Shown here one piece after another: positions 16,612-25,652 of a DNA stretch of 64,000 bases. How positions within the stretch are numbered: position 1 is the first letter of the stretch; each line of letters opens with the position of its first letter. Source of the stretch: Syntrophotaleaceae bacterium (lineage in GTDB: Bacteria > Desulfobacterota > Desulfuromonadia > Desulfuromonadales > Syntrophotaleaceae); NCBI GenBank assembly GCA_041390365.1, contig JAWKQB010000003.1, positions 186,001 through 250,000 of the forward strand. Reading direction: 5' to 3'. Position numbers and translations under genes: made by a program. A model generated the notes under the pieces. That model was not told where the DNA came from. It saw only the letters and a program-made list of their open reading frames with translations, and did no database searches.

Positions 16612-17739
16612 TCAATTGCTTCCCTGACTTACAGATCTGAGTATCTTATTTTGAATGGCAGGGAGGTTGAAGGAAATTCCCCCTGCGCTCCCTGCCGAAT
16701 CTTCATCTCGTTCGAAAATTCGGATCCGGACCGGTCTGAAAAAAACCGTTTCCCCCATCTGCAAACCCAATCGAAGATACTCCTCACGAGGCAAATCGAC
16801 CTTCACAATATCTCCGTTATCGATCCGCCGTAACTCGAGGCGTGGCAAGGGGCCGGCGCCCTGCACAAATTGAACAAGAGCCTTGATATCCGAACAGCTC
16901 TCGACGCGTCGTCCGACCTGTATATCCCCCGGCCGCACATATCCAATAACCGGCTTTCTTTGTTCGGTCCCAAATGCGATGGCTCGTCCATCTTCCACTT
17001 GCCGGCAATCAAACAGGTTAACATTGCCCAAAAACCTGAAAACAAAAGGATTAGCCGGTTTTTCATAGACTTCTTCTGGAGTCCCGACCTGCTCTATCCG
17101 ACCCTGATTCATGACCACGACTCGATCGGCCACCTCCAGGGCCTCTTCCTGATCATGGGTAACGAAAACGCTTGTCACATGGATCTCATCATGAAGTCTC
17201 CGCAACCAGTGGCGCAATTCCTGTCGCACTTTGGCATCCAGAGCTCCGAAAGGCTCATCGAGAAGCAAGACTTTGGGTTCGGTGGCGAGAGCGCGCGCCA
17301 ATGCCACCCGCTGTCGCTGTCCTCCTGAGAGGTGAGCAGGATAATGATCTGCCAGATTCTCCAACTGGATCAGCTGCAGCAACTCGTTGACCCTTTTGTG
17401 TATGCGCGCCTTTTCCAGTCTTTCCCGTTTCGGTTTTACAGTCAGGCCGAAAGCGATGTTGTCAAATACAGTCATATGGCGAAACAGGGCATAATGCTGA
17501 AACACGAATCCCACCTGCCGGTCACGCACATGGCGGCGCGTCGCCTCTTGTCCGGAAAAAAGAATGCAGCCACTGTCGGGCCTCTCCAGTCCCGCAATGA
17601 CACGTAATAAGGTCGTTTTTCCTGAACCCGACGGGCCAAGCAGAGCAACAAGCTCTCCGGATACAACCTGCAGGTCAACCTGATCCAAAGCTTTAAAAGA
17701 ACCGAAGTTTTTGGATATTTTTTCTATTTTTATCCCCAT
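16612..17739 (-). CDS. cysA: sulfate/thiosulfate ABC transporter ATP-binding protein
   Basis: CysA, 375 residues, energises sulfate import. Complete ABC set: Walker A GPSGSGKTT, signature LSGGQRQRVALARAL, Walker B VLLLDEPFGALD and the switch histidine in VFVTHDQEEAL, followed by a C-terminal TOBE-like regulatory region (about 235-350). Its start overlaps the end of cysW by 10 bp. Last gene of sbp-cysT-cysW-cysA. Placement next to a sigma-54 promoter and the polysaccharide locus suggests it feeds sulfate to the CysD/CysNC enzymes. Confidence 0.95.
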   Translation of the reverse strand: MGIKIEKISKNFGSFKALDQVDLQVVSGELVALLGPSGSGKTTLLRVIAGLERPDSGCILFSGQEATRRHVRDRQVGFVFQHYALFRHMTVFDNIAFGLTVKPKRERLEKARIHKRVNELLQLIQLENLADHYPAHLSGGQRQRVALARALATEPKVLLLDEPFGALDAKVRQELRHWLRRLHDEIHVTSVFVTHDQEEALEVADRVVVMNQGRIEQVGTPEEVYEKPANPFVFRFLGNVNLFDCRQVEDGRAIAFGTEQRKPVIGYVRPGDIQVGRRVESCSDIKALVQFVQGAGPLPRLELRRIDNGDIVKVDLPREEYLRLGLQMGETVFFRPVRIRIFERDEDSAGSAGGISFNLPAIQNKILRSVSQGSN

Positions 17740-18614
17740 GGATCAATTCTCCCCGATGTGTGTTCTGTTTGCTGGCGAACCTTGTGATCGAGAAGTGTTT
17801 TGGCGGCCAGGGTGAACAGAGCCAAAATAGCCAGTAGAGAGGCAACGGCAAAGGCAGCGACAAAGTTGTACTCGTTGTAGAGGATTTCCACGTGCAGTGG
17901 AACAGTATTGGTCAAACCCCGTATATGACCGGAAACAACCGACACCGCTCCAAACTCGCCCATCGCGCGCGCATTGCACAAGATCACCCCGTAAAGAACT
18001 CCCCAGATGATATTGGGCAGCGTTATTCTGAAAAAGACCGTCCAGCCGCCGGCACCTAGGACAATTGCAGCTTCCTCCTCTTCATTTCCTTGAGCTTGCA
18101 TCAACGGAACCAGTTCGCGTGCGACAAAAGGGAAGGTCACGAAGAGCGTCGCCAAAATGATGCCTGGAACGGCAAAGACGATCTTCAAATCATGGGCAGC
18201 CAGCCAAGGGCCCAACCACCCCTGCAATCCAAAAAGGAGTGCATAGATCATCCCTGAAATCACCGGAGAAACGGAAAATGGCAAATCAATCAAGGTATTC
18301 AACAAACTCTTTCCGCGAAATTCAAATTTGGCGATTGCCCAGGAAGCAGCAATCCCGAAAACAAGATTCAGTGGAACGCTGATGGCCGCCGTGAACAGGG
18401 TCAAGCGTACTGCCGCCAGAGCATCAGGCTCAGTTATCGCGGTCCAGTAAACCGACAAACCTTTCTCAAGGGCCTGGACAAAAACGGCTGCCAGAGGTAC
18501 GACAAGAAACAGGCAGAGAAAGCCAAGTGCCAGCATCGTCAAGAGCCACCTGATTCCCACATTCTCGGTTAACACATCAGGTGAAGGATGGGATACTGTC
18601 GAATGAATAGGCAT
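17730..18614 (-). CDS. cysW: sulfate ABC transporter permease CysW
   Basis: Inner-membrane permease subunit, 294 residues, with six predicted membrane segments and the EAA-like cytoplasmic loop (EEEEAAIVLGAGGW...RITLPNI) that docks on CysA. IRGLTNTVPLHVEILYNEYN near the C-terminus is typical of CysW. Start at ATG 18614 with AAGGAGA 6 nt upstream; the longer open frame runs into cysT. Overlaps cysA by 10 bp and lies 11 bp after cysT. Confidence 0.95.
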   Translation of the reverse strand: MPIHSTVSHPSPDVLTENVGIRWLLTMLALGFLCLFLVVPLAAVFVQALEKGLSVYWTAITEPDALAAVRLTLFTAAISVPLNLVFGIAASWAIAKFEFRGKSLLNTLIDLPFSVSPVISGMIYALLFGLQGWLGPWLAAHDLKIVFAVPGIILATLFVTFPFVARELVPLMQAQGNEEEEAAIVLGAGGWTVFFRITLPNIIWGVLYGVILCNARAMGEFGAVSVVSGHIRGLTNTVPLHVEILYNEYNFVAAFAVASLLAILALFTLAAKTLLDHKVRQQTEHTSGRIDPWG

Positions 18615-18625
18615 ACAAATCTCCT

Positions 18626-19459
18626 TCAGCCCCCACACCTGCGCCGGCTGTACCATTGAATCAGATTGATACACAGCAGAATCAAGAATGAGGAGGTGAG
18701 CATGACGGTGGCAATAGCGGAGGCACCGGCATAGTCGTATTGCTCGAGCTTGGTTATTATCAGCAAAGGCATGATTTCAGAAATCATCGGCACATTTCCG
18801 GCGATAAAGATAACCGACCCGTACTCACCGATCGCCCGGGCATAGGCGAGGGCGAACCCGCTCAGTAGCGCCGGTGCGATAGACGGCCAGATGATCCGGG
18901 AGAAGGTCTGCCAGCGGTTGGCACCCAAACAGGCGGCAGCTTCCTCCAACTCCGGTTCCAGATCCTCCAGCACTGGCTGCACGGTACGTACTACGAAAGG
19001 CAACCCGATAAATGTCAAAGCGATCACGATTCCAAGAGGCGTATAGGCCACCTTCAAGCCCAAGGGTTCCAAAAAACGCCCTATCCAGCCATGGGAGGAA
19101 TAAAGACCTGCCAATGTTATGCCCGCAACCGCTGTAGGAAGAGCAAAGGGAAGATCTACGAGCGCATCCACCACGCGCTTCCCGGGCAGAGGGTAGCGAA
19201 CTAAAACCCAAGCGACCAGTAATCCGAAAAAGGCATTTAGCAGAGCTGCTAAAAATGCGGCGCCAAAAGTCAGGCGAAAGGAAGCCAACACTCTTGCAGA
19301 ACTTGCGGTTGCCCAAAATTCACCCCAGGTCAGATGAACCGTTTTCAGCAAGAGACCGGAAAGTGGCAGCAGGACAATCAAGGTCAGGTATAAAAGCGTA
19401 AATCCCATGGTCACTCCAAAACCTGGAATTACACTATGTTTTCTTTTAAAAAAACTCAT
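18626..19459 (-). CDS. cysT: sulfate ABC transporter permease CysT
   Basis: Partner permease (CysT, also called CysU), 277 residues. Six hydrophobic segments, the DLPFALPTAVAGITL motif and the coupling loop LEEAAACLGANRWQTFSRIIWPSIAP identify it, together with YGSVIFIAGNVP. The ribosome site before ATG 19459 is weak (TTGGAAATA), so translation may partly depend on sbp upstream (29-bp gap). Confidence 0.95.
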   Translation of the reverse strand: MSFFKRKHSVIPGFGVTMGFTLLYLTLIVLLPLSGLLLKTVHLTWGEFWATASSARVLASFRLTFGAAFLAALLNAFFGLLVAWVLVRYPLPGKRVVDALVDLPFALPTAVAGITLAGLYSSHGWIGRFLEPLGLKVAYTPLGIVIALTFIGLPFVVRTVQPVLEDLEPELEEAAACLGANRWQTFSRIIWPSIAPALLSGFALAYARAIGEYGSVIFIAGNVPMISEIMPLLIITKLEQYDYAGASAIATVMLTSSFLILLCINLIQWYSRRRCGG

Positions 19460-19488
19460 AACAGTATTTCCAATACAGTACGTTTACT

Positions 19489-20511
19489 TTACAAGGCTGC
19501 GCCATAAATCTGATCGAACACCCCACCATCATCGAAATGTAACTTCTGAGCTGCCTGCCATCCATTGAACAATTCATCGATTGTAAACAAATCAACTTTC
19601 GGGAATCTCTGTAGATCATGGACATCTGCATGCTGCGGCAAGGCCGGTCGATAATAGTGCCTGGCAGCAAGTTTTTGCCCAACGGGACTGAAAAGGTAGT
19701 CCAGATACGCCTTGGCTACCTCTTTTGTACCATGCTTGGCAACCACCTTATCCATGAGCGCCACCGGCGGTTCCGCCAGAATTGAGACACTGGGAACAAT
19801 AATCTCGAACTTGTCCGGCCCCAGTTCGTTAACCGCAAGGAAGGCTTCATTCTCCCAGGCCAAAAGCACATCGCCCATGCCTCGCCTGACAAATGTCGTC
19901 GTGGCTCCGCGGGCACCGGAATCAAGGATTGGCACATTGCGGTATAACCGTGTGACGAACGCCCTGGCATTCTTTTCATCATTCTTGTATTTTTTCAGGG
20001 CATACCCCCAGGCAGCCAGATAATTCCATCGAGCACCGCCGGATGTTTTCGGGTTCGGCGTAATGACCGAAACGCCTGGTCTGACCAGATCATTCCAATC
20101 CACGATTTTTTTGGGATTGCCCTTGCGTACCAGAAATACGATGGTCGAGGTGTATGGAGAGCTGTTGTGGGGAAGACGTTTTTGCCAATCTGAAGGCAGG
20201 AACCCGGTCTTTTTGGCAATGGCATCAATATCATATGCAAGGGCCAGCGTTACGACATCGGCTTCCAATCCATCGATAACCGCCCGGGCCTGCTTTCCGG
20301 CCCCCCCATGTGACTGGCGAACGGTAACGATGTTTCCGGTTTTTTCCTTCCAATACTGAGCGAAAGCGACGTTATATTCCTGATAAAGTTCCCGCGTTGG
20401 GTCATAGGATACATTGAGGAGTTTTATTTCCTCCGCCCAACCTGCGTGGCTCAAATACAGTCCAAAAATCAATGCAAACGCGAAAATTCCGAACCAATTC
20501 CTGCTTTTCAT
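19489..20511 (-). CDS. sbp: periplasmic sulfate-binding protein
   Basis: Solute-binding protein of 340 residues with a signal peptide (about 1-24, ending HAGWAEE). It carries the sulfate-binding family landmarks: NVSYDPTRELY, SHGGAGKQARAV, DVVTLALAYDID, NPKTSGGARWNYLAAWGYA. Delivers sulfate or thiosulfate to CysTWA. Start at ATG 20511 with AGGAGA 7 nt upstream. First gene of the operon; its 5' region contains a -24/-12 promoter match and faces a sigma-54 activator gene. Sulfate versus thiosulfate preference cannot be read from the sequence. Confidence 0.94.
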   Translation of the reverse strand: MKSRNWFGIFAFALIFGLYLSHAGWAEEIKLLNVSYDPTRELYQEYNVAFAQYWKEKTGNIVTVRQSHGGAGKQARAVIDGLEADVVTLALAYDIDAIAKKTGFLPSDWQKRLPHNSSPYTSTIVFLVRKGNPKKIVDWNDLVRPGVSVITPNPKTSGGARWNYLAAWGYALKKYKNDEKNARAFVTRLYRNVPILDSGARGATTTFVRRGMGDVLLAWENEAFLAVNELGPDKFEIIVPSVSILAEPPVALMDKVVAKHGTKEVAKAYLDYLFSPVGQKLAARHYYRPALPQHADVHDLQRFPKVDLFTIDELFNGWQAAQKLHFDDGGVFDQIYGAAL

Positions 20512-20547
20512 ATCATGTCTCCTGAATAGTGGTGGCAATCCAACAAA

Positions 20548-20563
20548 AGCAGCAACCATACCA
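20548..20563 (-). promoter_or_regulatory. candidate sigma-54 (-24/-12) promoter of sbp-cysTWA
   Basis: Minus strand reads TGGTATGGTTGCTGCT. The invariant GG and GC are exactly 10 bp apart, and the T before GG and TGCT at the -12 element also match the consensus. Expected transcription start is near 20537, about 26 nt before the sbp ATG. Confidence 0.55.
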
Positions 20564-20612
20564 AAACCTAAATCACTGTTTTATTTAAGATTTTGAAAAA
20601 AAATGATTTTCC

Positions 20613-20647
20613 CTATCATATATGATAGAATTTTTCGCCATATATGA
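20613..20647. promoter_or_regulatory. palindromic enhancer-type sites between sbp and its divergent activator
   Basis: A perfect 16-bp palindrome CTATCATATATGATAG is centred at 20620.5, and a second partial site with core CATATATGA is centred near 20642.5, 22 bp (two helical turns) away. The palindrome lies about 83 bp upstream of the predicted sigma-54 start of sbp, the usual enhancer position, and close to the start of the activator gene, so it could also mediate autoregulation. Confidence 0.6.
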
Positions 20648-20663
20648 CTGGAGGTCTTGAAAT

Positions 20664-22220
20664 ATGACGAAAGAGCAGCAAAAATTTTTTATCACGCTCT
20701 GGAAAAAAGTCGCCAGACATGCATCCCTGGAGTCATTACTGGATTTTTCCGGTGAATTTTTTGAGAATTCCGGGTTTCAGCTGCAACTGCATCTGTATGA
20801 AACAGATTTGGCCCGGAGGCAAATAGGCCTGCTTGCCAGACGTACCAACAGGCCCACTACACCGGAACCGGTCTGGAGTGATCAAAGCTTTCAATGCTTC
20901 ACCGGAAATTTCACTAACGGAAGGTCTATCCATGGCCTGGCAGCGGACGCTCCGATCCTGATGCAGGGTTTACTTTTCAGACCGCCACTGGGGGAATTCT
21001 GGATCGGGCCCCTTTCCGGACAGGAATATCCACCGGGCCTACTGCTGGTTACCGCCCACGCTCTTCCCAAACCGGTCCTGAAAACCTGTGAACAGCTCGC
21101 CGAAGCATTCGGTGTGGCTTTTCAAAACCACCGGCAATGGCAGGAACTGAAAAAACTGCGGGAGGCCGCCGAGGCAGATCGGCAGAAACTTTTGTTTCGA
21201 CTTGACAGACAGGATATCAGCGATTCAATCGTAGGCTCCGAAACCGGGTTAAGGACCGTCATGGAGCGTGTCGGGCAGGTCAGCCAGGCCGATGTCCCTG
21301 TGCTGCTGTTGGGCGAAACCGGGTCGGGCAAAGAAGTCGTGGCTCGAGCCGTACACACGCTTTCGCCGCGCAAGGAAGGGCCTTTCATTCGGGTAAATTG
21401 CGGGGCCATCCCTCCGCAACTTATCGATTCACAACTGTTCGGGCATGAACGAGGCAGCTTTACCGGCGCTCACAGTTCACAAAAAGGATGGTTTGAGCGG
21501 GCCGACGGAGGCACCCTTTTTCTGGATGAAATCGCTGAGTTGCCCCTTCCCGCCCAGGTTCGTCTGCTGCGCATTCTGCAGGATGGCACTTTTGAAAGGG
21601 TCGGTGGGCAAAAATCCATCAAAACAGACCTTCGAATCGTCGCCGCAACTCATCGCGATTTACGAGAAATGGTTCGGCAGGGAAGCTTCCGGGAGGATCT
21701 TTGGTACCGCATCGCCGTTTTTGTTATTCCCATCCCGCCTTTGCGCGAACGTAGAGAGGATATCCCTGCCCTTGCCACTCATTTTGCGCTCGGTGCCGCC
21801 AAGAGACTCGGGGCCCCGCCACTTATCCCGACCAGTGAAGACATGCAGTACCTCATGAACTACCCCTGGCCTGGAAACATCCGTGAACTTGCAGCTGTGA
21901 TTGAAAGGGCAGCCATCCTGGGCAATGGCAGCTGTCTAAAAATAAGACAAGCTTTAGGCAGTGAATTTTGCCCTCACCTGGAGGATCCCTTCGCCACGAC
22001 CCAACCGACAGTTCATACAGCGAAAATCGAAACACTCGACCAGGCGATGGCCAGACATATCAAAACCGCCCTGCAGAAGACGGCAGGTCGCATCGACGGG
22101 CCCAGCGGTGCGGCCGGATTGTTGTCTATCAACCCCAGTACATTGAGAGCGCGAATGCGAAAACTAGGTATTGCAGGGAAGAATAACAGACAGGCAGGTC
22201 AGCGGCAGGAAGAATTTTGA
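20664..22220 (+). CDS. sigma-54-dependent activator, probable regulator of sulfate uptake
   Basis: Activator of 518 residues. The N-terminal ~175 residues match no sensor domain I recognise and end in a coiled-coil linker. The AAA+ domain has Walker A GETGSGKE (K223), Walker B TLFLDEIAE, and the sigma-54 contact loop reads GSFTGA (264-269) instead of the usual GAFTGA. The C-terminus (about 460-505) is a Fis-type helix-turn-helix. It is divergent from sbp-cysTWA, with a -24/-12 match and palindromic sites between them, so local control of sulfate import is likely. Stops of this gene and the DASS permease are 13 bp apart, tail to tail. The ligand is unknown; a sulfur metabolite would fit the context. 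Confidence 0.85.
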   Translation: MTKEQQKFFITLWKKVARHASLESLLDFSGEFFENSGFQLQLHLYETDLARRQIGLLARRTNRPTTPEPVWSDQSFQCFTGNFTNGRSIHGLAADAPILMQGLLFRPPLGEFWIGPLSGQEYPPGLLLVTAHALPKPVLKTCEQLAEAFGVAFQNHRQWQELKKLREAAEADRQKLLFRLDRQDISDSIVGSETGLRTVMERVGQVSQADVPVLLLGETGSGKEVVARAVHTLSPRKEGPFIRVNCGAIPPQLIDSQLFGHERGSFTGAHSSQKGWFERADGGTLFLDEIAELPLPAQVRLLRILQDGTFERVGGQKSIKTDLRIVAATHRDLREMVRQGSFREDLWYRIAVFVIPIPPLRERREDIPALATHFALGAAKRLGAPPLIPTSEDMQYLMNYPWPGNIRELAAVIERAAILGNGSCLKIRQALGSEFCPHLEDPFATTQPTVHTAKIETLDQAMARHIKTALQKTAGRIDGPSGAAGLLSINPSTLRARMRKLGIAGKNNRQAGQRQEEF

Positions 22221-22233
22221 AAGAATGATGGTT

Positions 22234-24006
22234 TTAAAATTTCCAGATCAGTGGAATGATGCCAATGGCGACGGCCATGAACAATAGGTTTAAGGGAATG
22301 CCTACCCGCAGAAAATCCTTGAAGCGATAGCCCCCAGGACCATAGACCATCAGATTGGTCTGGTATCCGATGGGGGTGGAGAAGCTGGCAGATGCCCCTA
22401 TGGCGACGGCAATCACAAAAGGCATCGGGTCAAATCCAGACTGACCGGCTGCAGCTATTGCAATGGGGAATACCAGGGCTGCGGCCGCGTTGTTGGTGAT
22501 CAACTCCGTCATCAGCGAAGTGGCCAAATAGATGGCAGCCAGCAATCCAATGGGTCCAAAGTCTTTTACGCTGCTGATAATCCAATCAGCAAGCAGGGAA
22601 GCTGAACCTGTTTTTTCCAGGGCTCGACTGATCCCCAATGCGGCGGCAATGACAATCAAGACATTAAGTTCTATGGAGCGCCGCGCCTCCACGACCGTGA
22701 TGCTGCGGGTAAGCAACAAAACAATGGCAGCAAGAATTGCGGCCTGCAGAATGTCCAGAAAACCAAAGGCGGCAAGAGCGACCATGCCAAACAGAGACCC
22801 CAAGGAGATCATCGTTTTTTTCCGGTTTAACACCGGCATGTCGGAAACCTTGCTCACCATATAAAATTCGCGCGAGTGTTTCCAACGCTTGAAAAAGTCG
22901 TCGCCGGCCAGCAGAAGCAGGGTATCGCCAGGCTTGAGTTCCAAAAGCCCCAGACCGGCTTGAAGACGATGGCCATGGCGATGCACTGCGAGAACCGCTG
23001 CGTCGTAGCGGGCACGAAAATTCCCCTCCTTCAAGGTTTTCCCCAACATGGGTGATGATCGGGAAACAACTGCCTCCAGTACTCGCACCCGCCCGGATTT
23101 TACAAGACCGAGATTAATTGGTTCCTCACCACGCGACAACCCTGCCACCTGCTGCAAACGCATGGCCGCCTCAGCATTCCCGGAAAAAAAGAGGGTATCG
23201 CCTTCCTTCAATATCTCCTCCGGCCTCACCGGTGCCAGAGTCTCCCCATTTCTCACGATTTCCGCCAGATAGGCCTGGACGAGGTGACGCAGACCGGCTG
23301 CTTCAATCGTTCTGCCCGCCAGAGAACTGCCCTCTGGAACATGCATTTCGATCAGATATTCCCGACCGGCTCTTTGGAAGTCTTCTCCGAGATCCGTATT
23401 ATCGGGCAACAGCCGATAGCCAAAGAATAAAATGAAGGCCGTTCCGGCGAGTGCGCAGGGGATCCCGATCCAGGTCAATTCAAACATGGATAAGGACCTT
23501 CCCAATGACTGCTGCAGCATGCCGTTGACAACCAGATTGGTTGAGGTTCCAATCAGCGTGCTCATTCCGCCGAAAATCGATGCGTATGAAAGCGGTATCA
23601 GAAATTTTGAAGGAGCCAGCCGATTGCGTATGGCCCAATCTCGAATCGTTGGAGTGAACATGGCAACGATAGGAGTGTTGTTGAGAAAGGCCGAAGCACC
23701 GATAACCGGTACCATCATTCTCAGAAGGGACTTTCGTCCATTGCGGCTCTTCCCCATAACCCGGTCCGCAAAAAATTCGAGCAAACCAGAGGACTGGGCT
23801 GCATATGCAACAATGAACAAAATGCCGACGGTCAACACTCCGCTGTTCGAAAAACCGCTGAGAGCTTCCTGAGGAGTCAAAACACCTGTGAGCAGCAACA
23901 CGCCGAGAGCGGAGAAAACTATGACATCCGGGGCAAGGATTTCCCGGATTAACGCAAGAAGCATGAGGCCGACCACAACGAGGGTCACGATTGCATCAAA
24001 TGACAC
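22234..24006 (-). CDS. DASS/SLC13-type permease with two TrkA-C domains
   Basis: Membrane protein of 590 residues. N-terminal (about 1-190) and C-terminal (about 395-590) halves each carry several membrane helices with the DASS repeats (FLNNTPIVAMFTP; STPIGYQTNLMVYGPGGYRFKDF). The central cytoplasmic part (about 200-380) contains two RCK_C/TrkA-C regulatory domains. Relatives transport dicarboxylates or sulfate with sodium. It is 3 bp downstream of the WbaP-type transferase and near sbp-cysTWA and CysDNC, so an anion role linked to polysaccharide sulfation is plausible but unproven. Confidence 0.85.
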   Translation of the reverse strand: MSFDAIVTLVVVGLMLLALIREILAPDVIVFSALGVLLLTGVLTPQEALSGFSNSGVLTVGILFIVAYAAQSSGLLEFFADRVMGKSRNGRKSLLRMMVPVIGASAFLNNTPIVAMFTPTIRDWAIRNRLAPSKFLIPLSYASIFGGMSTLIGTSTNLVVNGMLQQSLGRSLSMFELTWIGIPCALAGTAFILFFGYRLLPDNTDLGEDFQRAGREYLIEMHVPEGSSLAGRTIEAAGLRHLVQAYLAEIVRNGETLAPVRPEEILKEGDTLFFSGNAEAAMRLQQVAGLSRGEEPINLGLVKSGRVRVLEAVVSRSSPMLGKTLKEGNFRARYDAAVLAVHRHGHRLQAGLGLLELKPGDTLLLLAGDDFFKRWKHSREFYMVSKVSDMPVLNRKKTMISLGSLFGMVALAAFGFLDILQAAILAAIVLLLTRSITVVEARRSIELNVLIVIAAALGISRALEKTGSASLLADWIISSVKDFGPIGLLAAIYLATSLMTELITNNAAAALVFPIAIAAAGQSGFDPMPFVIAVAIGASASFSTPIGYQTNLMVYGPGGYRFKDFLRVGIPLNLLFMAVAIGIIPLIWKF

Positions 24007-24009
24007 AGC

Positions 24010-25425
24010 TTAACAACTCCCCTCCCGGGCAAAAACCACCGCTACGGTCTTGAAGAGAATTCTGAGATCCAGCCAGATAGTCCATTCATCGATGTACTTC
24101 AGATCGAGGCGGACGATCTCATCAAAATCATCGATCCGGTTGCGGCCGCTGACCTGCCACATGCCGGTGATCCCAGGACGGATGCTGATGCGTCTCCGGT
24201 GCCAGTTCTCGTACTGGGCCACTTCGCCAGGCGTGGGAGGCCGGGTTCCCACCAGACTCATTTCCCCTTTGAGGACGTTCCAGAACTGGGGCAGCTCATC
24301 GAGACTGGTCTTTCGCAGAAAATGACCCACCGGGGTGATACGGGGATCGTTCTTGATCTTGAAGATCGCCCCCTTCATTTCGTTTTGTGCCATCAGCTCC
24401 TTTTTTCGCTCCTCGGCGTCGATATACATGGAACGGAACTTCCAGCATTTAAATGTCCGTCCGGAAATCCCGACCCGCTCTTGACCAAAAAAAACGGGAC
24501 CGGGATCACTTCTTTTTATGGCATAGGCGATAAAAGGGAAAAGCAGAGCCGTTATGGTCAGTCCAGCAAGCGCACCCACGATATCGAAAACGCGCTTGGC
24601 CAGAAGCTGCCCGGCATCAAAGGATTTGGAGTGAAATGTCAGGATAGGCAACTCGTTGTGAAAAAAACTGAGCTCTCGCCGAGAACGATAGACCTCGAAA
24701 AAATCGAGAACCATTCGTACGGTGATCCCTAATTCCTCCAGGTCCTTCAGGTATTCATCGGCATTGACAAGATGATCCTTCGGGAGACAAAAAATAACTT
24801 CATCCACAGGATGCTGCTTGCAGATCTCCGTCAGGTCTCGAACATGCCCGAGCACCCGATGACCGCTGATCTCCTCAGGAAAGGATCCATCGAAAACCTG
24901 GATAAAACCAAGAATTTTAAGACCGTATTCGGAATGGTCCTCGACCAGCTCGTGAAAACGTATTGCTTTTTCACGGGTCCCGACGATCAGCAGGTTACGG
25001 TAATTGTAGCCGCGCCGCCGCAGACACATCAACCCGTTACGCAGGAGTATCTTCTCTAAGGCGAGAAGCAGGAAAGAGTTACCGAGGAAGATGAGATAAA
25101 GACCGCGGCTGAATCCAAAATTATCAGTAAAATAGATAATGGAGGCCACCAAAGCTCCGCCTATCAAATGGATGTTGAACAGACGGTAGGTCAATTCAAA
25201 GCTTGAAATTCTGCGAACGGAAGAGTAAAAGCCGGCCCTGATCAGAAGAAAGAACCAGACCGGCATGACGACAAGCATGATCCAAAGGTAACCGTGCGCC
25301 GGGCGTGAAAGCCCACCCTGGAGTTGGTCCCGAATGAGATAGGCGACGAAAAAGGCGGCAAGCAGAAGAATGGCATCGACCAGGATAACCAGTTTGCGAA
25401 TGAGTTTTGCTTGCTGTTTGAGCAT
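24010..25425 (-). CDS. undecaprenyl-phosphate sugar-1-phosphate transferase (WbaP/WcaJ type)
   Basis: Priming enzyme of 471 residues that transfers a sugar-1-phosphate from a nucleotide sugar to undecaprenyl phosphate at the inner membrane, starting repeat-unit assembly. It shows four N-terminal hydrophobic segments (about 10-125), a cytoplasmic nucleotide-fold region (about 140-250), a re-entrant hydrophobic segment near 285, and the catalytic C-terminus with FKCWKFRSM, the KNDPRITPVG segment, LDELPQFWNVLKGEMSLVGTRP and GITGMWQVSGRN. The acceptor sugar is not predictable. Start ATG 25425 follows GAGG. It is separated from the glycosyltransferase genes upstream by a terminator, so it likely has its own promoter in 25,430-25,570. 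Confidence 0.93.
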   Translation of the reverse strand: MLKQQAKLIRKLVILVDAILLLAAFFVAYLIRDQLQGGLSRPAHGYLWIMLVVMPVWFFLLIRAGFYSSVRRISSFELTYRLFNIHLIGGALVASIIYFTDNFGFSRGLYLIFLGNSFLLLALEKILLRNGLMCLRRRGYNYRNLLIVGTREKAIRFHELVEDHSEYGLKILGFIQVFDGSFPEEISGHRVLGHVRDLTEICKQHPVDEVIFCLPKDHLVNADEYLKDLEELGITVRMVLDFFEVYRSRRELSFFHNELPILTFHSKSFDAGQLLAKRVFDIVGALAGLTITALLFPFIAYAIKRSDPGPVFFGQERVGISGRTFKCWKFRSMYIDAEERKKELMAQNEMKGAIFKIKNDPRITPVGHFLRKTSLDELPQFWNVLKGEMSLVGTRPPTPGEVAQYENWHRRRISIRPGITGMWQVSGRNRIDDFDEIVRLDLKYIDEWTIWLDLRILFKTVAVVFAREGSC

Positions 25426-25569
25426 TATGTTACCTCAGAGACCAATTAAGAATAAGACAAAAGGGGCTCTTTACCATCTCCTGTCATTTTGCCCCAACAA
25501 TGCAGTGCAGTTGAAACTTATTATTATGTATTGCCGAAACTTGCCGGGTTACCATCAGAGAGAGTGATT

Positions 25570-25598
25570 AAAAAAAACGCCGTACTACCGATGACGGC
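25570..25598 (-). terminator. Rho-independent terminator of the glycan operon
   Basis: On the minus strand a short stem (GCCGT at 25598-25594 with ACGGC at 25583-25579) is followed by a run of eight T residues (25577-25570), about 55 bp after the stop of the glycosyltransferase ending at 25653. Confidence 0.65.
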
Positions 25599-25652
25599 TA
25601 TAAAATTGGTTTACCTGTCATCAGGGGTGAGTTATCCGAGGATATTATTGCA

